DNA of 64,000 nucleotides from Chryseobacterium gilvum (GTDB lineage: Bacteria > Bacteroidota > Bacteroidia > Flavobacteriales > Weeksellaceae). Below are positions 27,208 to 37,426 of the stretch, piece after piece. A program made the position numbers and the translations under genes. Where the stretch lies: positions 152,051 to 216,050 of the forward strand of contig NZ_JAOTEN010000004.1 of assembly GCF_025628965.1 (NCBI RefSeq), given 5' to 3'. The notes under the pieces are model-generated. The model worked only from the letters and a program-made list of their open reading frames with translations, did no database searches and was not told the DNA's origin. The stretch's first letter is position 1, and the number at the start of each line of letters is the position of its first letter.

Positions 27208-28746
27208 ATGAAAATTAAATTTACCTTTCTTGTTATATTTTCTGCTGTTTTTGTTTTCGGGCAGAACAAAATTTTTCAGCATGCCGTTTCTGAAAACAGT
27301 CTGAATGCCCATCAGAAAATCAGTACAAACCTGGCTTCCACTTATGTTTCAACGAAGTATTACCAGCAGCCTTCTTTCGATTTAAAATCTGATTTACAAA
27401 TTGTTTTACCGGATAATAAAGAAATCAAAGCTCAGTTCAGCAAAACTTTTACCTACAGCAATAAAAGCGAATCTTTTGTATATACCATTGAAAACGATGC
27501 AAAAGCAGAACTGGTTTTATCGAAATACGACAATATTGTAACAGGAATGTACGCATCCGGAACAGGTGAAAAAGTGATGTTTCATCAAACGGAAGGTAAT
27601 ATATTTGCGGTTTCTTCAGTAAATGAATCTGGATTGATTAACCAGGATGCTAAAAGTGATTTTATACTGAATGAATCTGGAATTTCACAGAAAGTCAATG
27701 CCAATGTCTGTCTAGACACCTCTCCTATCTGTCCCGCTACCACGATTGATGTAATGGTTGTTTTTACTCCTGCAGCAAGAACTTTATGGGGTGGCAATGC
27801 ACAAAGTAATTCTTTCATTGCGACGGCTATCACCAATTTTAATACCGCACTTATAAATTCCGGAGTTACTAATGTGGCGATCAATTTAGTCTATGCCGGA
27901 GAAGTTGCATACACAGAATCCGGAGATATCAACACCGATTTAACCAGATTCAGAACCACCAATGATAGTTTTATGGATGACATCCATACCTTAAGAGCAA
28001 CATACGGAGCAGATCTTTGTGGATTAATCACCTCAACGCCTACTTCAACCTGCGGCTTGGGATATTTAAATACCAATCCTGGCAATTACTCTGCAAATTC
28101 AGCATTCACGGTATCTATCTACAGCTGTGTAGTATCCAATTATACCCTTTCTCACGAGATGGGTCATAACATGGGTCTAAATCATGACTGGTATGTGAGC
28201 TCAAGCGCGTTGCCTTGTGAACATCATCATGGATACAGCAATCAGATTGCAGTCGCAGCCGGTGCTTCAAGTACCAACTCTCAACGTTGGAGAACCATTA
28301 TGGCGTATAATGACGAATGTGCAGACAGCGGAATCAACTGCACCAGAATTAACAGATGGGCCAATCCTTCTATTAATTACAATGGCGCCCCCACCGGAAT
28401 TCCTATCGGGGACTTCAACCCTTCTAACGAGGCGTATGGTTTTGTCCGTTTTGCCTGTGTTGTTTCACAGTTTATGCCAACTTCAGGATTGGGCACTTTT
28501 GAAATCAAAAATAATGAAGTAAAAGATTTTACGATTTATCCGAACCCTGCAAAAGAAGAAATCAATATCTGGATAAAAAATGATGAAAAATACAGGTTTA
28601 AAATCATCAATCCTGTAGGACAGATTGTTTTGACAACCGATAAAAAAACCATCAATCTGAGCGGGCTCTCTTCAGGAGAATATTTTCTAAGTGTGTACAG
28701 TGAAAATAATTCGTTCATTGGAAGCAAGAAGTTTATCATTAAATAA
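27208..28746 (+). CDS. Secreted reprolysin-like zinc metalloprotease with T9SS sorting domain
   Basis: 512 residues. Signal peptide MKIKFTFLVIFSAVFVFGQ, propeptide to about 165, then a metzincin catalytic domain. The zinc site HEMGHNMGLNHD (His316, Glu317, His320, His326, Asp327) is of adamalysin/reprolysin type, followed by a Met-turn in TIMAYNDEC. The last ~70 residues are a type A T9SS sorting tail (FTIYPNPAKEEINIW ... GEYFLSVYSENNSFIG) that directs export through the type IX system. The substrate is unknown. A monocistronic gene with its own promoter and terminator. Confidence 0.9.
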   Translation: MKIKFTFLVIFSAVFVFGQNKIFQHAVSENSLNAHQKISTNLASTYVSTKYYQQPSFDLKSDLQIVLPDNKEIKAQFSKTFTYSNKSESFVYTIENDAKAELVLSKYDNIVTGMYASGTGEKVMFHQTEGNIFAVSSVNESGLINQDAKSDFILNESGISQKVNANVCLDTSPICPATTIDVMVVFTPAARTLWGGNAQSNSFIATAITNFNTALINSGVTNVAINLVYAGEVAYTESGDINTDLTRFRTTNDSFMDDIHTLRATYGADLCGLITSTPTSTCGLGYLNTNPGNYSANSAFTVSIYSCVVSNYTLSHEMGHNMGLNHDWYVSSSALPCEHHHGYSNQIAVAAGASSTNSQRWRTIMAYNDECADSGINCTRINRWANPSINYNGAPTGIPIGDFNPSNEAYGFVRFACVVSQFMPTSGLGTFEIKNNEVKDFTIYPNPAKEEINIWIKNDEKYRFKIINPVGQIVLTTDKKTINLSGLSSGEYFLSVYSENNSFIGSKKFIIK

Positions 28747-28767
28747 TTTATTTATTTTCATAAAATG

Positions 28768-28806
28768 AAGTCCTCCGAATAATCTACTTTTATTCGGAGG
28801 ATTTTA
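28768..28806 (+). terminator. Terminator of the protease gene
   Basis: 11-bp stem TCCTCCGAATA/TATTCGGAGGA (28771-28781 with 28791-28801), then TTTTA. Confidence 0.8.
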
Positions 28807-28827
28807 ATTTATATGGTATCTTGCAGT

Positions 28828-29421
28828 ATGAATTTTCTCGCCCATTCTTTTCTCACCTTTTCCGACGGACAGATTGTCGGGCAGTTTCTGGAAGATTTTA
28901 TCCGAAACAAGGAGCGTTATAATTTCCCTCAGGATATTCAGGATGGGATTACACTGCACAGAGCGATTGATACCTATACCGACGCTCACCCCGCTATTCA
29001 TGAGGCAAAAAAAGTATTCAGCCCTTTGGTGCGTTTATATTCGGGAGCATTTGTGGATGTCTCTATGGATTATTTTCTGGCAAATGATCTGAGTTTCCAT
29101 TCATTAGAAGGCTGGAAACAACATTCTCAAAGAGTATACCGCGTTTTAAATGAACATCAGCAATTTCTCCCCGAAAACTTCAAAAGAATGCTGATCAAAA
29201 TGGAACATGACGACTGGCTGTATAATTACCGCGAAGACTGGGGAATTAAATTCAGCATACAGAATGTTTTGAATAAGGCTAAATATCTGGATAAAGGTAT
29301 TCCTGTTTTTCAGGCGTTTTTAGATCATAAAGATATACTTCAGAAATGCTATGACCAGTTTTTTCCGGATCTTCTGGCGCATGCAAAAGCGGAAAATGCT
29401 TTGCTACAGCTTCATAAATAA
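28828..29421 (+). CDS. acpH: Acyl carrier protein phosphodiesterase-like protein
   Basis: 197 residues starting MNFLAHSFLTFSDGQIVGQF, matching the family N-terminus (NFLAH). It contains the metal-binding helix GITLHRAIDTYTDAHP. Members remove the 4'-phosphopantetheine arm from holo-ACP, giving apo-ACP. An ATG 15 bp upstream adds five residues that do not fit the family. Convergent with the DUF6702 gene, 2 bp apart. Activity is inferred. Confidence 0.82.
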   Translation: MNFLAHSFLTFSDGQIVGQFLEDFIRNKERYNFPQDIQDGITLHRAIDTYTDAHPAIHEAKKVFSPLVRLYSGAFVDVSMDYFLANDLSFHSLEGWKQHSQRVYRVLNEHQQFLPENFKRMLIKMEHDDWLYNYREDWGIKFSIQNVLNKAKYLDKGIPVFQAFLDHKDILQKCYDQFFPDLLAHAKAENALLQLHK

Positions 29422-29423
29422 TT

Positions 29424-29924
29424 TTAAAATTGCTGGTACAGATACCGATTGGGATAGGTAAGCTTTTCACTTTTACGCTTTCCTTTTACAATGATGTGCA
29501 CAATATTGATCTGGTCATCAAAAAGATTGTACAGAAAACTTACGGCAGCTTCTATCTTTTTAGGATTTTCGATCTTTTCAGATTCAAGAAAAATATTGAC
29601 CGACTCATTGTCTTCTTCATAGCCGATATAACTGACTTTTAAAAACTTATTGCCGGTTTTCAGCTTTAAATATTCTGAGCTGTAGTTTTTTAAAGCTTCG
29701 TTGAGCTGTATTTTATATTTTGCATCATTAAAATGAAGCGGTTTATCATATTTTTTATGCAGCGCATCTTCAAGATCATCCAGAAAAAAGCGGCCTGTAA
29801 TCTCGAAGGTTTTCGATGTAGAATTATAATTGATTTCTACAGAACCTACATGATAAGGATGTTTTTCATCGGTGAATGATAAGAACAGAAAAAATGATAA
29901 AAGAAACAGACCTATATTCTTCAT
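29424..29924 (-). CDS. DUF6702-like periplasmic protein
   Basis: 166 residues with signal peptide MKNIGLFLLSFFLFLSFT and a mature beta-rich domain starting HPYHVGSVEINYN. This resembles the DUF6702 family, often found next to HupE and M1 peptidase genes in Bacteroidota. Function unknown. It is divergent from the HupE gene, 57 bp apart, so the two may share control. Confidence 0.65.
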   Translation of the reverse strand: MKNIGLFLLSFFLFLSFTDEKHPYHVGSVEINYNSTSKTFEITGRFFLDDLEDALHKKYDKPLHFNDAKYKIQLNEALKNYSSEYLKLKTGNKFLKVSYIGYEEDNESVNIFLESEKIENPKKIEAAVSFLYNLFDDQINIVHIIVKGKRKSEKLTYPNRYLYQQF

Positions 29925-29981
29925 AGTAGTAATTAAGGAGTTCCGAAATTAATCATTATTTTCGTAATCCTTTATACTACC

Positions 29982-30566
29982 ATGACAATGCAGGACTTCT
30001 TATTTTACCTGAAACTCGGTTGGGAACACATTATTTCGCTGGATGCGCTTGATCATCAGCTGTTTATTTTAGCGTTAATTGCTGTGTATTCTTCAAAAGA
30101 CTGGAAAAAAATACTTATTTTGGTGACTGCTTTTACCATTGGGCATTCTATTACATTAGCATTAAGTATCTTAGATATTATTAGATTGCCTTCGAATTGG
30201 GTTGAATTTCTAATTCCGCTGACCATTGTCCTGACTTCTTTAGGAAATCTGATCATCAAAAATAAAAAAAATCAGCACGATAAAATTCATTATTACTTAG
30301 CATTAATTTTTGGGCTCATCCATGGGATGGGATTTGCCAATACCGCAAGAATAATGATCGCAAAAAGCCAGAGTATTGCCGTACCGCTTTTAGGATTTAA
30401 CATCGGTTTAGAACTTGGGCAGATGATAATAGTTTTTGCAGTTTTAGCAATAGTTTTTATTTTGTTTAATCTTTTTAAAGTCAGACAGAAAGACTGGATC
30501 TTGTGTGTATCATCCGGAGTTTTTGCATTGGCATTAAAAATGGCTTTAGAAAGGATTCCATTGTAA
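29982..30566 (+). CDS. HupE/UreJ-family membrane protein
   Basis: A 194-residue protein with about six membrane helices. It has the family features GWEHIISLDALDHQLFI and TAFTIGHSITLAL near the N-terminus, and FGLIHGMGFAN in the middle; the His/Asp residues in the membrane are proposed to bind metal. HupE/UreJ members are linked to nickel or cobalt uptake in other bacteria, but no urease or hydrogenase gene is nearby. A second ATG six bases in is an alternative start. It precedes the M1 peptidase gene. Confidence 0.82.
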   Translation: MTMQDFLFYLKLGWEHIISLDALDHQLFILALIAVYSSKDWKKILILVTAFTIGHSITLALSILDIIRLPSNWVEFLIPLTIVLTSLGNLIIKNKKNQHDKIHYYLALIFGLIHGMGFANTARIMIAKSQSIAVPLLGFNIGLELGQMIIVFAVLAIVFILFNLFKVRQKDWILCVSSGVFALALKMALERIPL

Positions 30567-30637
30567 TACAGAAATTGTATTTACCAAATAATTAAAGCTA
30601 ACCCTGAAACATTTTCAACTTTTCAGCTACTTATTAT

Positions 30638-30645
30638 TATATTTG
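30638..30645 (+). promoter_or_regulatory. -7 element of the M1 peptidase gene
   Basis: TATATTTG matches TAnnTTTG, 22 bp before the ATG. No -33 TTG at the right distance. Confidence 0.5.
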
Positions 30646-30667
30646 ATCATTCAATAAAATCTTCGGC

Positions 30668-33043
30668 ATGAAATTAAAAGTAACTACGCTTTCGGTATTT
30701 TTATACATCGGCGTATCAGCCCAGAATATTCAAAACAACCCCGGAAGCAACCATGGGAACAAATTTGAGCAGATGGGAACTATTCTCCCTACTCCCAATG
30801 TATACAGAACAGCTTCAGGAGCACCGGGCCACGCTTACTGGCAAAACAGGGCAGACTACGATATTTCTGCTTACCTGGATGAAGACAAAAGAAATTTAAA
30901 AGGTGCTGAAACCATCACCTATTACAATAATTCTCCCGACGATTTAGAGTATATCTGGCTTCAGCTGGATGAAAATCAGCAGTCAACTGTAAAAAAAGCA
31001 GATTTTCCGTTTTCATCTACTCTTCCGAAATCTTCGAATGACCAGCAGCTTAAAACAACCGATCTTCCTTCAAAAGACAACGGATATGGGGTAAAGCTTG
31101 AAAAAGTAACCGACGCTTCCGGAAATCCTTTACAATATACCGTCAATAAAACCATGATGCGGATTGATCTGCCTAAAGGTTTGAAAAAAGGAGAAAAAAT
31201 TACCTTTAAAATAGACTGGAACTACAATATCCCTAATAGAATGAAAATGGGCGGCCGTGGCGGCTACGAAAATTTTGCGGAAGATGGCAATGATGTGTAT
31301 ACCGTTACCCAATGGTTTCCGAGAATGTGCGTATACAGCGACTTTCACGGATGGCAAAATCATCAGTTTACCGGAAGGGGTGAATTTGCTTTAGTATTCG
31401 GGAATTATAAAGTTTCAATGAATGTTCCCGCAGACCACGTGATCGGAGGAACCGGTGAATGTAAAAATTACGAACAGGTTTTAACGCCTGAACAGTTCTC
31501 AAGATATAAAAAAGCGCAAACCTCTGCTGAACCGGTAGAGATCGTTACTTTAGACGAAGCCAGAAAAGCAGAGAAAAACCACTCAAAACAAAGAAAAACA
31601 TGGATTTTTGAAGCAAAAGACGTCAGAGATTTTGCATGGACAGCATCCAGAAAATTCATCTGGGACGGAATGGGTGTTACCATTCCTGAAAACAGCAATA
31701 AAGTAATAGCCATGAGCTTCTACCCTAAAGAAGCATACGGTTTATACAGAAAATATTCTACAAAAGCAGTTGCTCACACCATTAAAACCTATTCAGAATT
31801 TACCATTCCGTATCCGTATCCGGTTGCGCAATCAGTAGAAGCAGCCAATGGAATGGAATATCCGATGATCTGCTTCAACTTCGGGAGAACAGAAAAAGAC
31901 GGAACCTATTCTGAAGGCACCAAAAACGGAATGATCGGCGTAGTGATTCACGAAGTGGGACACAATTTTTTCCCGATGATCATCAATTCAGACGAAAGAC
32001 AATGGAGCTGGATGGATGAAGGGTTAAACACCTTCACAGAATATCTTACAGAAGAAAGATGGGATAACAAATTTCCTTCAAAAAGAGGACCGGCTTGGAC
32101 AATCGTAGATTACATGAAACTTCCTAAAGATCAGCTGGAACCAATCATGAGCAATTCTGAAAACATCATCCAGTTTGGCCCGAATGCCTATTCAAAACCT
32201 GCAACAGGATTGAATATTCTTCGTGAAACCATTATGGGAAGAGAGCTTTTCGATAAAGCTTTTAAAACCTATTCTAAAAGATGGGCGTTCAAACATCCTG
32301 AACCCGCAGATTTTTTCAGGACCATGGAAGATGCAAGCGGTGAAGATTTGGATTGGTTCTGGAGAGGATGGTTCTATGGAACAGATCCTGTGGATATCGC
32401 GATTGATAAGGTAACCGTTGCGACTCCTGATTTAGAAGCAGTTCCCAAAGCGAATGAAACTACTTACAAAGTGGATAAACCCTTACAGAACGAATTTGAA
32501 GATGTATCAAAAATAAAAAACAGGGAAGATAAAAATATTACGTTTACCGTAGAGAAAGACAAGGAGCTTCAGGATTTCTATTACCGATACGACAGAGGTC
32601 AGGAAAAGATTGACAATAATAAAGAGTATACCATCAAAACTGAAAACATGACTTCTTTAGAGACAAAAGATAAAGACAAATTCAGAAATATCACTGCGTA
32701 TCAGATTGACTTCAGCAATAAAGGCGGCTTGGTAATGCCACTAATCCTTGAATTTACTTTCGAAGACGGTTCCAAATTGAGAGATAAATCTTCCGCACAG
32801 ATCTGGAGACAGAATGAGCAAAAAGTTTCTAAAACATATTATTTTGACAAAAAATTAAAATCAGTACAGCTCGACCCGATGCGTGAAACGGCAGATATCG
32901 ACACTTCAAACAATGTATGGAACAATGAAAGCGGTAATGCCGAAACCTCAAAATTCCAGGTATTTAAGCAGAAACAGGATGGCGCTGTAAGAGGCGGAGC
33001 AAGCGGTAAGGTAAACCCGATGCAGGCGGCAGGAAAGAAATAA
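30668..33043 (+). CDS. M1-family zinc metallopeptidase (aminopeptidase N-like), exported
   Basis: 791 residues. Signal peptide MKLKVTTLSVFLYIGVSAQ, N-terminal beta domain and gluzincin domain. The zinc site is HEVGHNFFP (His428, Glu429, His432) with the third ligand Glu451 in MDEGLNTF, the HExxH-X18-E pattern of M1. The exopeptidase motif is GMEYP (near 31850), the usual GAMEN position, in a variant form common in this subfamily. The C-terminal ~200 residues are beta-rich; no T9SS tail is evident. Likely periplasmic peptide degradation. Context with DUF6702 and HupE is recurrent in Bacteroidota. Confidence 0.92.
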   Translation: MKLKVTTLSVFLYIGVSAQNIQNNPGSNHGNKFEQMGTILPTPNVYRTASGAPGHAYWQNRADYDISAYLDEDKRNLKGAETITYYNNSPDDLEYIWLQLDENQQSTVKKADFPFSSTLPKSSNDQQLKTTDLPSKDNGYGVKLEKVTDASGNPLQYTVNKTMMRIDLPKGLKKGEKITFKIDWNYNIPNRMKMGGRGGYENFAEDGNDVYTVTQWFPRMCVYSDFHGWQNHQFTGRGEFALVFGNYKVSMNVPADHVIGGTGECKNYEQVLTPEQFSRYKKAQTSAEPVEIVTLDEARKAEKNHSKQRKTWIFEAKDVRDFAWTASRKFIWDGMGVTIPENSNKVIAMSFYPKEAYGLYRKYSTKAVAHTIKTYSEFTIPYPYPVAQSVEAANGMEYPMICFNFGRTEKDGTYSEGTKNGMIGVVIHEVGHNFFPMIINSDERQWSWMDEGLNTFTEYLTEERWDNKFPSKRGPAWTIVDYMKLPKDQLEPIMSNSENIIQFGPNAYSKPATGLNILRETIMGRELFDKAFKTYSKRWAFKHPEPADFFRTMEDASGEDLDWFWRGWFYGTDPVDIAIDKVTVATPDLEAVPKANETTYKVDKPLQNEFEDVSKIKNREDKNITFTVEKDKELQDFYYRYDRGQEKIDNNKEYTIKTENMTSLETKDKDKFRNITAYQIDFSNKGGLVMPLILEFTFEDGSKLRDKSSAQIWRQNEQKVSKTYYFDKKLKSVQLDPMRETADIDTSNNVWNNESGNAETSKFQVFKQKQDGAVRGGASGKVNPMQAAGKK

Positions 33044-33083
33044 TTCATTATCAAAGAATTTAATTAATTTCGATGAAAATTAG

Positions 33084-34205
33084 ATGACTATGAAAATATT
33101 TTTTGTACAGAAACTGAAAAACTTGTTTTGTATTTTGCCGGTTCTGTTATGCAGCTTTATACAAGCACAAAATGTTAATATTCCAGATGTTAACTTTAAA
33201 AATGCTTTAATTTCTGTTGGGGTAGATACGAATAATGATGGAGAGATACAGGTAACTGAAGCGCAGGCTATTGATAATGTGCTCAATCTTGAAAATAAAA
33301 ACATTTCAGATTTAACAGGAATAAAGGCATTTACAAATGTCAAAATTATGTATGGCAGGTATAATAATCTTACAAGTATTGATATGAGTGGGATGACAAA
33401 TTTACAGAATCTCGGTTTAGCATACAATGATCTTATTACTGCTAACTTAAGTGGAATGACAAATTTAAAGGGTCTCAGCTTGGATCATAATAATCTTACA
33501 AGTTTTAACTTAAATGGCGCTACGAATTTAAGAAATTTTTATTGCAATAATAATCAGTTGACTTCTTTCGATTCTAGTAACCTTACAGGAGCAATATTAT
33601 TAAATTATTTTAATATAGGTAATAATCCCTTATCGTCAGTGCACATTGCTAATTTTCCCAGCTTAACATATTTCACTTGTGCGAATAATCAGGTGCCTTC
33701 AACTTTTACTTTTAATAATTTGCCTAATATAAATAGAATTTATCTGGATAACAGCAAGGTAACTTCCATACAATTAGGTGGTCCACAAACCTTAAAAATT
33801 TTGAGTCTTCAGAATAATCTACTCGAAAGTATTTCTTTCCAGGACGGTTTTTTACAAAACCTCCAGTATTTAAATTTGTCATCAAATCCTATTCAGTTTA
33901 TTTGCAAGGACAGTTATGATGTATTACCCGCAAACCCTAACATTCCACAATTAACAAGTGGTTGTATTTTATCAACACAGGAAGTCTTAAAAAAAGACAA
34001 GAATTTGATTATATATCCAAATCCTAGTAAAGATTATATTAATTTCAGTGATGAGGTAAAACAAATAAAAATATACAGCTCAGCAGGTACACTTGTATTT
34101 GATAAAAAAGATAATAAAGATTCAAAGATTAATATCTCTCATCTTCCGGCCGGCGTTTATTTTATAACAACCGAATTCGGAAACAGTAAATTCATAAAAG
34201 AATAA
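33084..34205 (+). CDS. Leucine-rich-repeat protein with T9SS sorting tail
   Basis: About 373 residues. Signal peptide ending SFIQAQ, an EF-hand-like stretch DTNNDGEIQVTEA (about 49-61), then internalin-type leucine-rich repeats of ~21-23 residues (LTSIDMSGMTNLQNLGLAYN and so on) to about residue 290. A type A T9SS tail follows (LIIYPNPSKDYINF ... GVYFITTEFGNSKFIKE). Probably a secreted or surface-attached binding protein. A second ATG two codons downstream is an equally good start. The gene is more AT-rich than the flanking peptidase and groE genes. Confidence 0.82.
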   Translation: MTMKIFFVQKLKNLFCILPVLLCSFIQAQNVNIPDVNFKNALISVGVDTNNDGEIQVTEAQAIDNVLNLENKNISDLTGIKAFTNVKIMYGRYNNLTSIDMSGMTNLQNLGLAYNDLITANLSGMTNLKGLSLDHNNLTSFNLNGATNLRNFYCNNNQLTSFDSSNLTGAILLNYFNIGNNPLSSVHIANFPSLTYFTCANNQVPSTFTFNNLPNINRIYLDNSKVTSIQLGGPQTLKILSLQNNLLESISFQDGFLQNLQYLNLSSNPIQFICKDSYDVLPANPNIPQLTSGCILSTQEVLKKDKNLIIYPNPSKDYINFSDEVKQIKIYSSAGTLVFDKKDNKDSKINISHLPAGVYFITTEFGNSKFIKE

Positions 34206-34225
34206 GTATTCTATAATTATCTTAT

Positions 34226-34254
34226 AAAGTCATTCATTTTGGATGGCTTTTTTT
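34226..34254 (+). terminator. Weak terminator after the LRR gene
   Basis: 7-bp stem AAGTCAT/ATGGCTT with one G-U pair, then a run of seven Ts. Confidence 0.5.
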
Positions 34255-34327
34255 CTGCCAAAATTTCATACCCTCAGAAAAAATCTGCCAAAATTCTCGT
34301 TTCGGGCCATTGGCATACATTTAGAGA
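34254..34327 (+). promoter_or_regulatory. groES upstream control region (possible sigma-54-type)
   Basis: Two direct repeats TCTGCCAAAATT start 30 bp apart (34254 and 34284), about three helical turns. They are followed by TTGGCATACATTTAGA (34310-34325), which resembles a sigma-54 -24 element (TGGCA) with an imperfect -12. No CIRCE operator is present. The control mode is inferred. Confidence 0.35.
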
Positions 34328-34365
34328 TTTACGAAACAGAAATAATTTAAAAAAATAAAAATATT

Positions 34366-34644
34366 ATGTCAGTAAACTTTAAACCCTTAGCAGACAGAGT
34401 GCTTATTGAGCCCATCGCTGCCGAAACTAAAACAGCTTCAGGTATTATTATCCCGGATACAGCCAAAGAAAAGCCACAAGAAGGCACCGTAGTCGCAGTA
34501 GGTCCAGGTAAGATAGATGAGCCTACCACTGTGAAAGTAGGTGACAAAGTTCTTTACGGAAAATATTCAGGTTCTGAATTAAAATTAGACGGAAAAGATT
34601 TCTTAATTGTAAAAGAGTCTGATCTTTTAGGAGTAATTGAGTAA
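34366..34644 (+). CDS. groES: Co-chaperonin GroES
   Basis: 92 residues, the heptameric lid of the GroEL chaperonin. Family motifs: [12 protein letters not shown] at the start, a mobile loop ([20 protein letters not shown], residues about 17-36), [22 protein letters not shown] and a C-terminal [13 protein letters not shown]. It is 98 bp upstream of groEL on the same strand and forms the usual groESL operon, behind an unusual upstream region. Confidence 0.97.
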   Translation: MSVNFKPLADRVLIEPIAAETKTASGIIIPDTAKEKPQEGTVVAVGPGKIDEPTTVKVGDKVLYGKYSGSELKLDGKDFLIVKESDLLGVIE

Positions 34645-34727
34645 AAATTTGTAAAAAGTAAAATGTATTCATGTAAAATGACTTCATGGATATAAAATTC
34701 ATTAATACATTGTACAAAGTACATTAA

Positions 34728-36368
<1,641 letters not shown>

Positions 36369-36396
36369 CGGTCAGCGACCGAGGCAATTTAATATA

Positions 36397-36429
36397 TAAA
36401 CCGCTCTGCTTTTGTGGAGCGGTTTTTTT
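36397..36429 (+). terminator. groESL terminator
   Basis: 9-bp stem AAACCGCTC/GAGCGGTTT (36398-36406 with 36417-36425) followed by Ts. Confidence 0.88.
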
Positions 36430-36494
36430 GTTTAAATCGTAAGGAAATAGTATATTTAATGATTAACAAATATATAGCTAAAACCAAAACAACA

Positions 36495-36525
36495 TTAACG
36501 CATATTGTCATAATGCGTAAATTTG
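36495..36525 (+). promoter_or_regulatory. Promoter with inverted-repeat operator for the two-TM/cyclase module
   Basis: A perfect -7 element TAAATTTG (36518-36525) lies 29 bp before the ATG at 36555. Between it and a TTA at the -33 position (36495-36497) is an inverted repeat ACGCAT-N9-ATGCGT (36498-36518), whose right arm touches the -7 element. A protein bound there would block polymerase. Confidence 0.45.
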
Positions 36526-36554
36526 GATTTTATCTGCAATAATACACCAACTTT

Positions 36555-37313
36555 ATGGCTAGAGGAATTTACGCTGGAATGACAGATTATTCTCATCAAA
36601 CTTTAGAAGATATAAGAGATGATTTAAATAATGAAATAAAAAGTTTAAAATCAGATATAGAATATTTAGAAACAAATATTCAAACCCTTATTTCAAATGA
36701 TTATTGGAGTACTAATGTGCCAAATAATTTTAAAGGTCAAATCGGATATTGTTTAAGAGCTTATAAAACTGCCATTAAAGAGTTCAGTGAAATTTCAAAA
36801 GAAATAGAAATAAAAGTTGAACAACATCATGTTAATCGATTAAAAAGAATTGCTCAAACCGCAGGTGAAATAAATGTTACTATAGGTAGGTTATGGCATC
36901 AAGATTATAATGAAAGTTATAAAGATTATGGAAATCCAAACTTTACAAAAGTTGAACAAATTTATAGCAGAACAAGAGATGTAGCTGTAAATTTATTGGA
37001 TTTTGACAATGCTGCATATAGACTTGAAGATTACATTGGAAAATCACAAAATATGAAAAAAAACAATCCTTGGATTTCAGGATCATTTTATTTATTTGTT
37101 GCAATTATAATAATAGTATTGATTGCTGTTTTATCACAAAATATTCCATGGTATACATTACCAATTATTATTATCGGTGGAATTTTAATTATTGGTATAA
37201 TTGGAGCTCTTCAATTAAAAAACGATGATAAGTTATCAGATAAGAGTTTTGTAGAATTAATGACTGAAACATTTAAAAGTCTACCTCTTTTAAATAAAAT
37301 GAAAAACAAATAA
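36555..37313 (+). CDS. Two-TM protein with helical N-terminus, candidate effector
   Basis: 252 residues, not recognised. Residues 1-170 look soluble and mostly helical, with a charged coiled-coil-like start (LNNEIKSLKSDIEYLETNI). Two membrane helices follow at about 173-194 and 199-219, separated by a short turn (SQNIPWY), then a short charged tail. There is no signal peptide, so the N-terminal domain should be cytoplasmic. The gene is visibly more AT-rich than groEL. The next gene, 113 bp on, is a nucleotidyl cyclase. A sensor/effector pair in which this protein is triggered by a cyclic nucleotide is inferred from that context, not from a recognised domain. Confidence 0.7.
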   Translation: MARGIYAGMTDYSHQTLEDIRDDLNNEIKSLKSDIEYLETNIQTLISNDYWSTNVPNNFKGQIGYCLRAYKTAIKEFSEISKEIEIKVEQHHVNRLKRIAQTAGEINVTIGRLWHQDYNESYKDYGNPNFTKVEQIYSRTRDVAVNLLDFDNAAYRLEDYIGKSQNMKKNNPWISGSFYLFVAIIIIVLIAVLSQNIPWYTLPIIIIGGILIIGIIGALQLKNDDKLSDKSFVELMTETFKSLPLLNKMKNK

Positions 37314-37426
37314 TTACTGCGGATAATATTGTATTGGTAAAATAAGAAACTAAAGTCTGAATTGAAAAATCCATAACTTTTTTGCCATCAATATTTTTCC
37401 ATTAAGGATAATTTTACAAGACTAAT

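Noticed and set aside
33084..34205. LRR protein as part of the groE or cyclase module
   Set aside because: It has a signal peptide and T9SS tail, so it is exported; it is separated from groES by a terminator and its own regulatory gap.
34205..34365. CIRCE/HrcA operator upstream of groES
   Set aside because: No TTAGCACTC-N9-GAGTGCTAA or close match is present.
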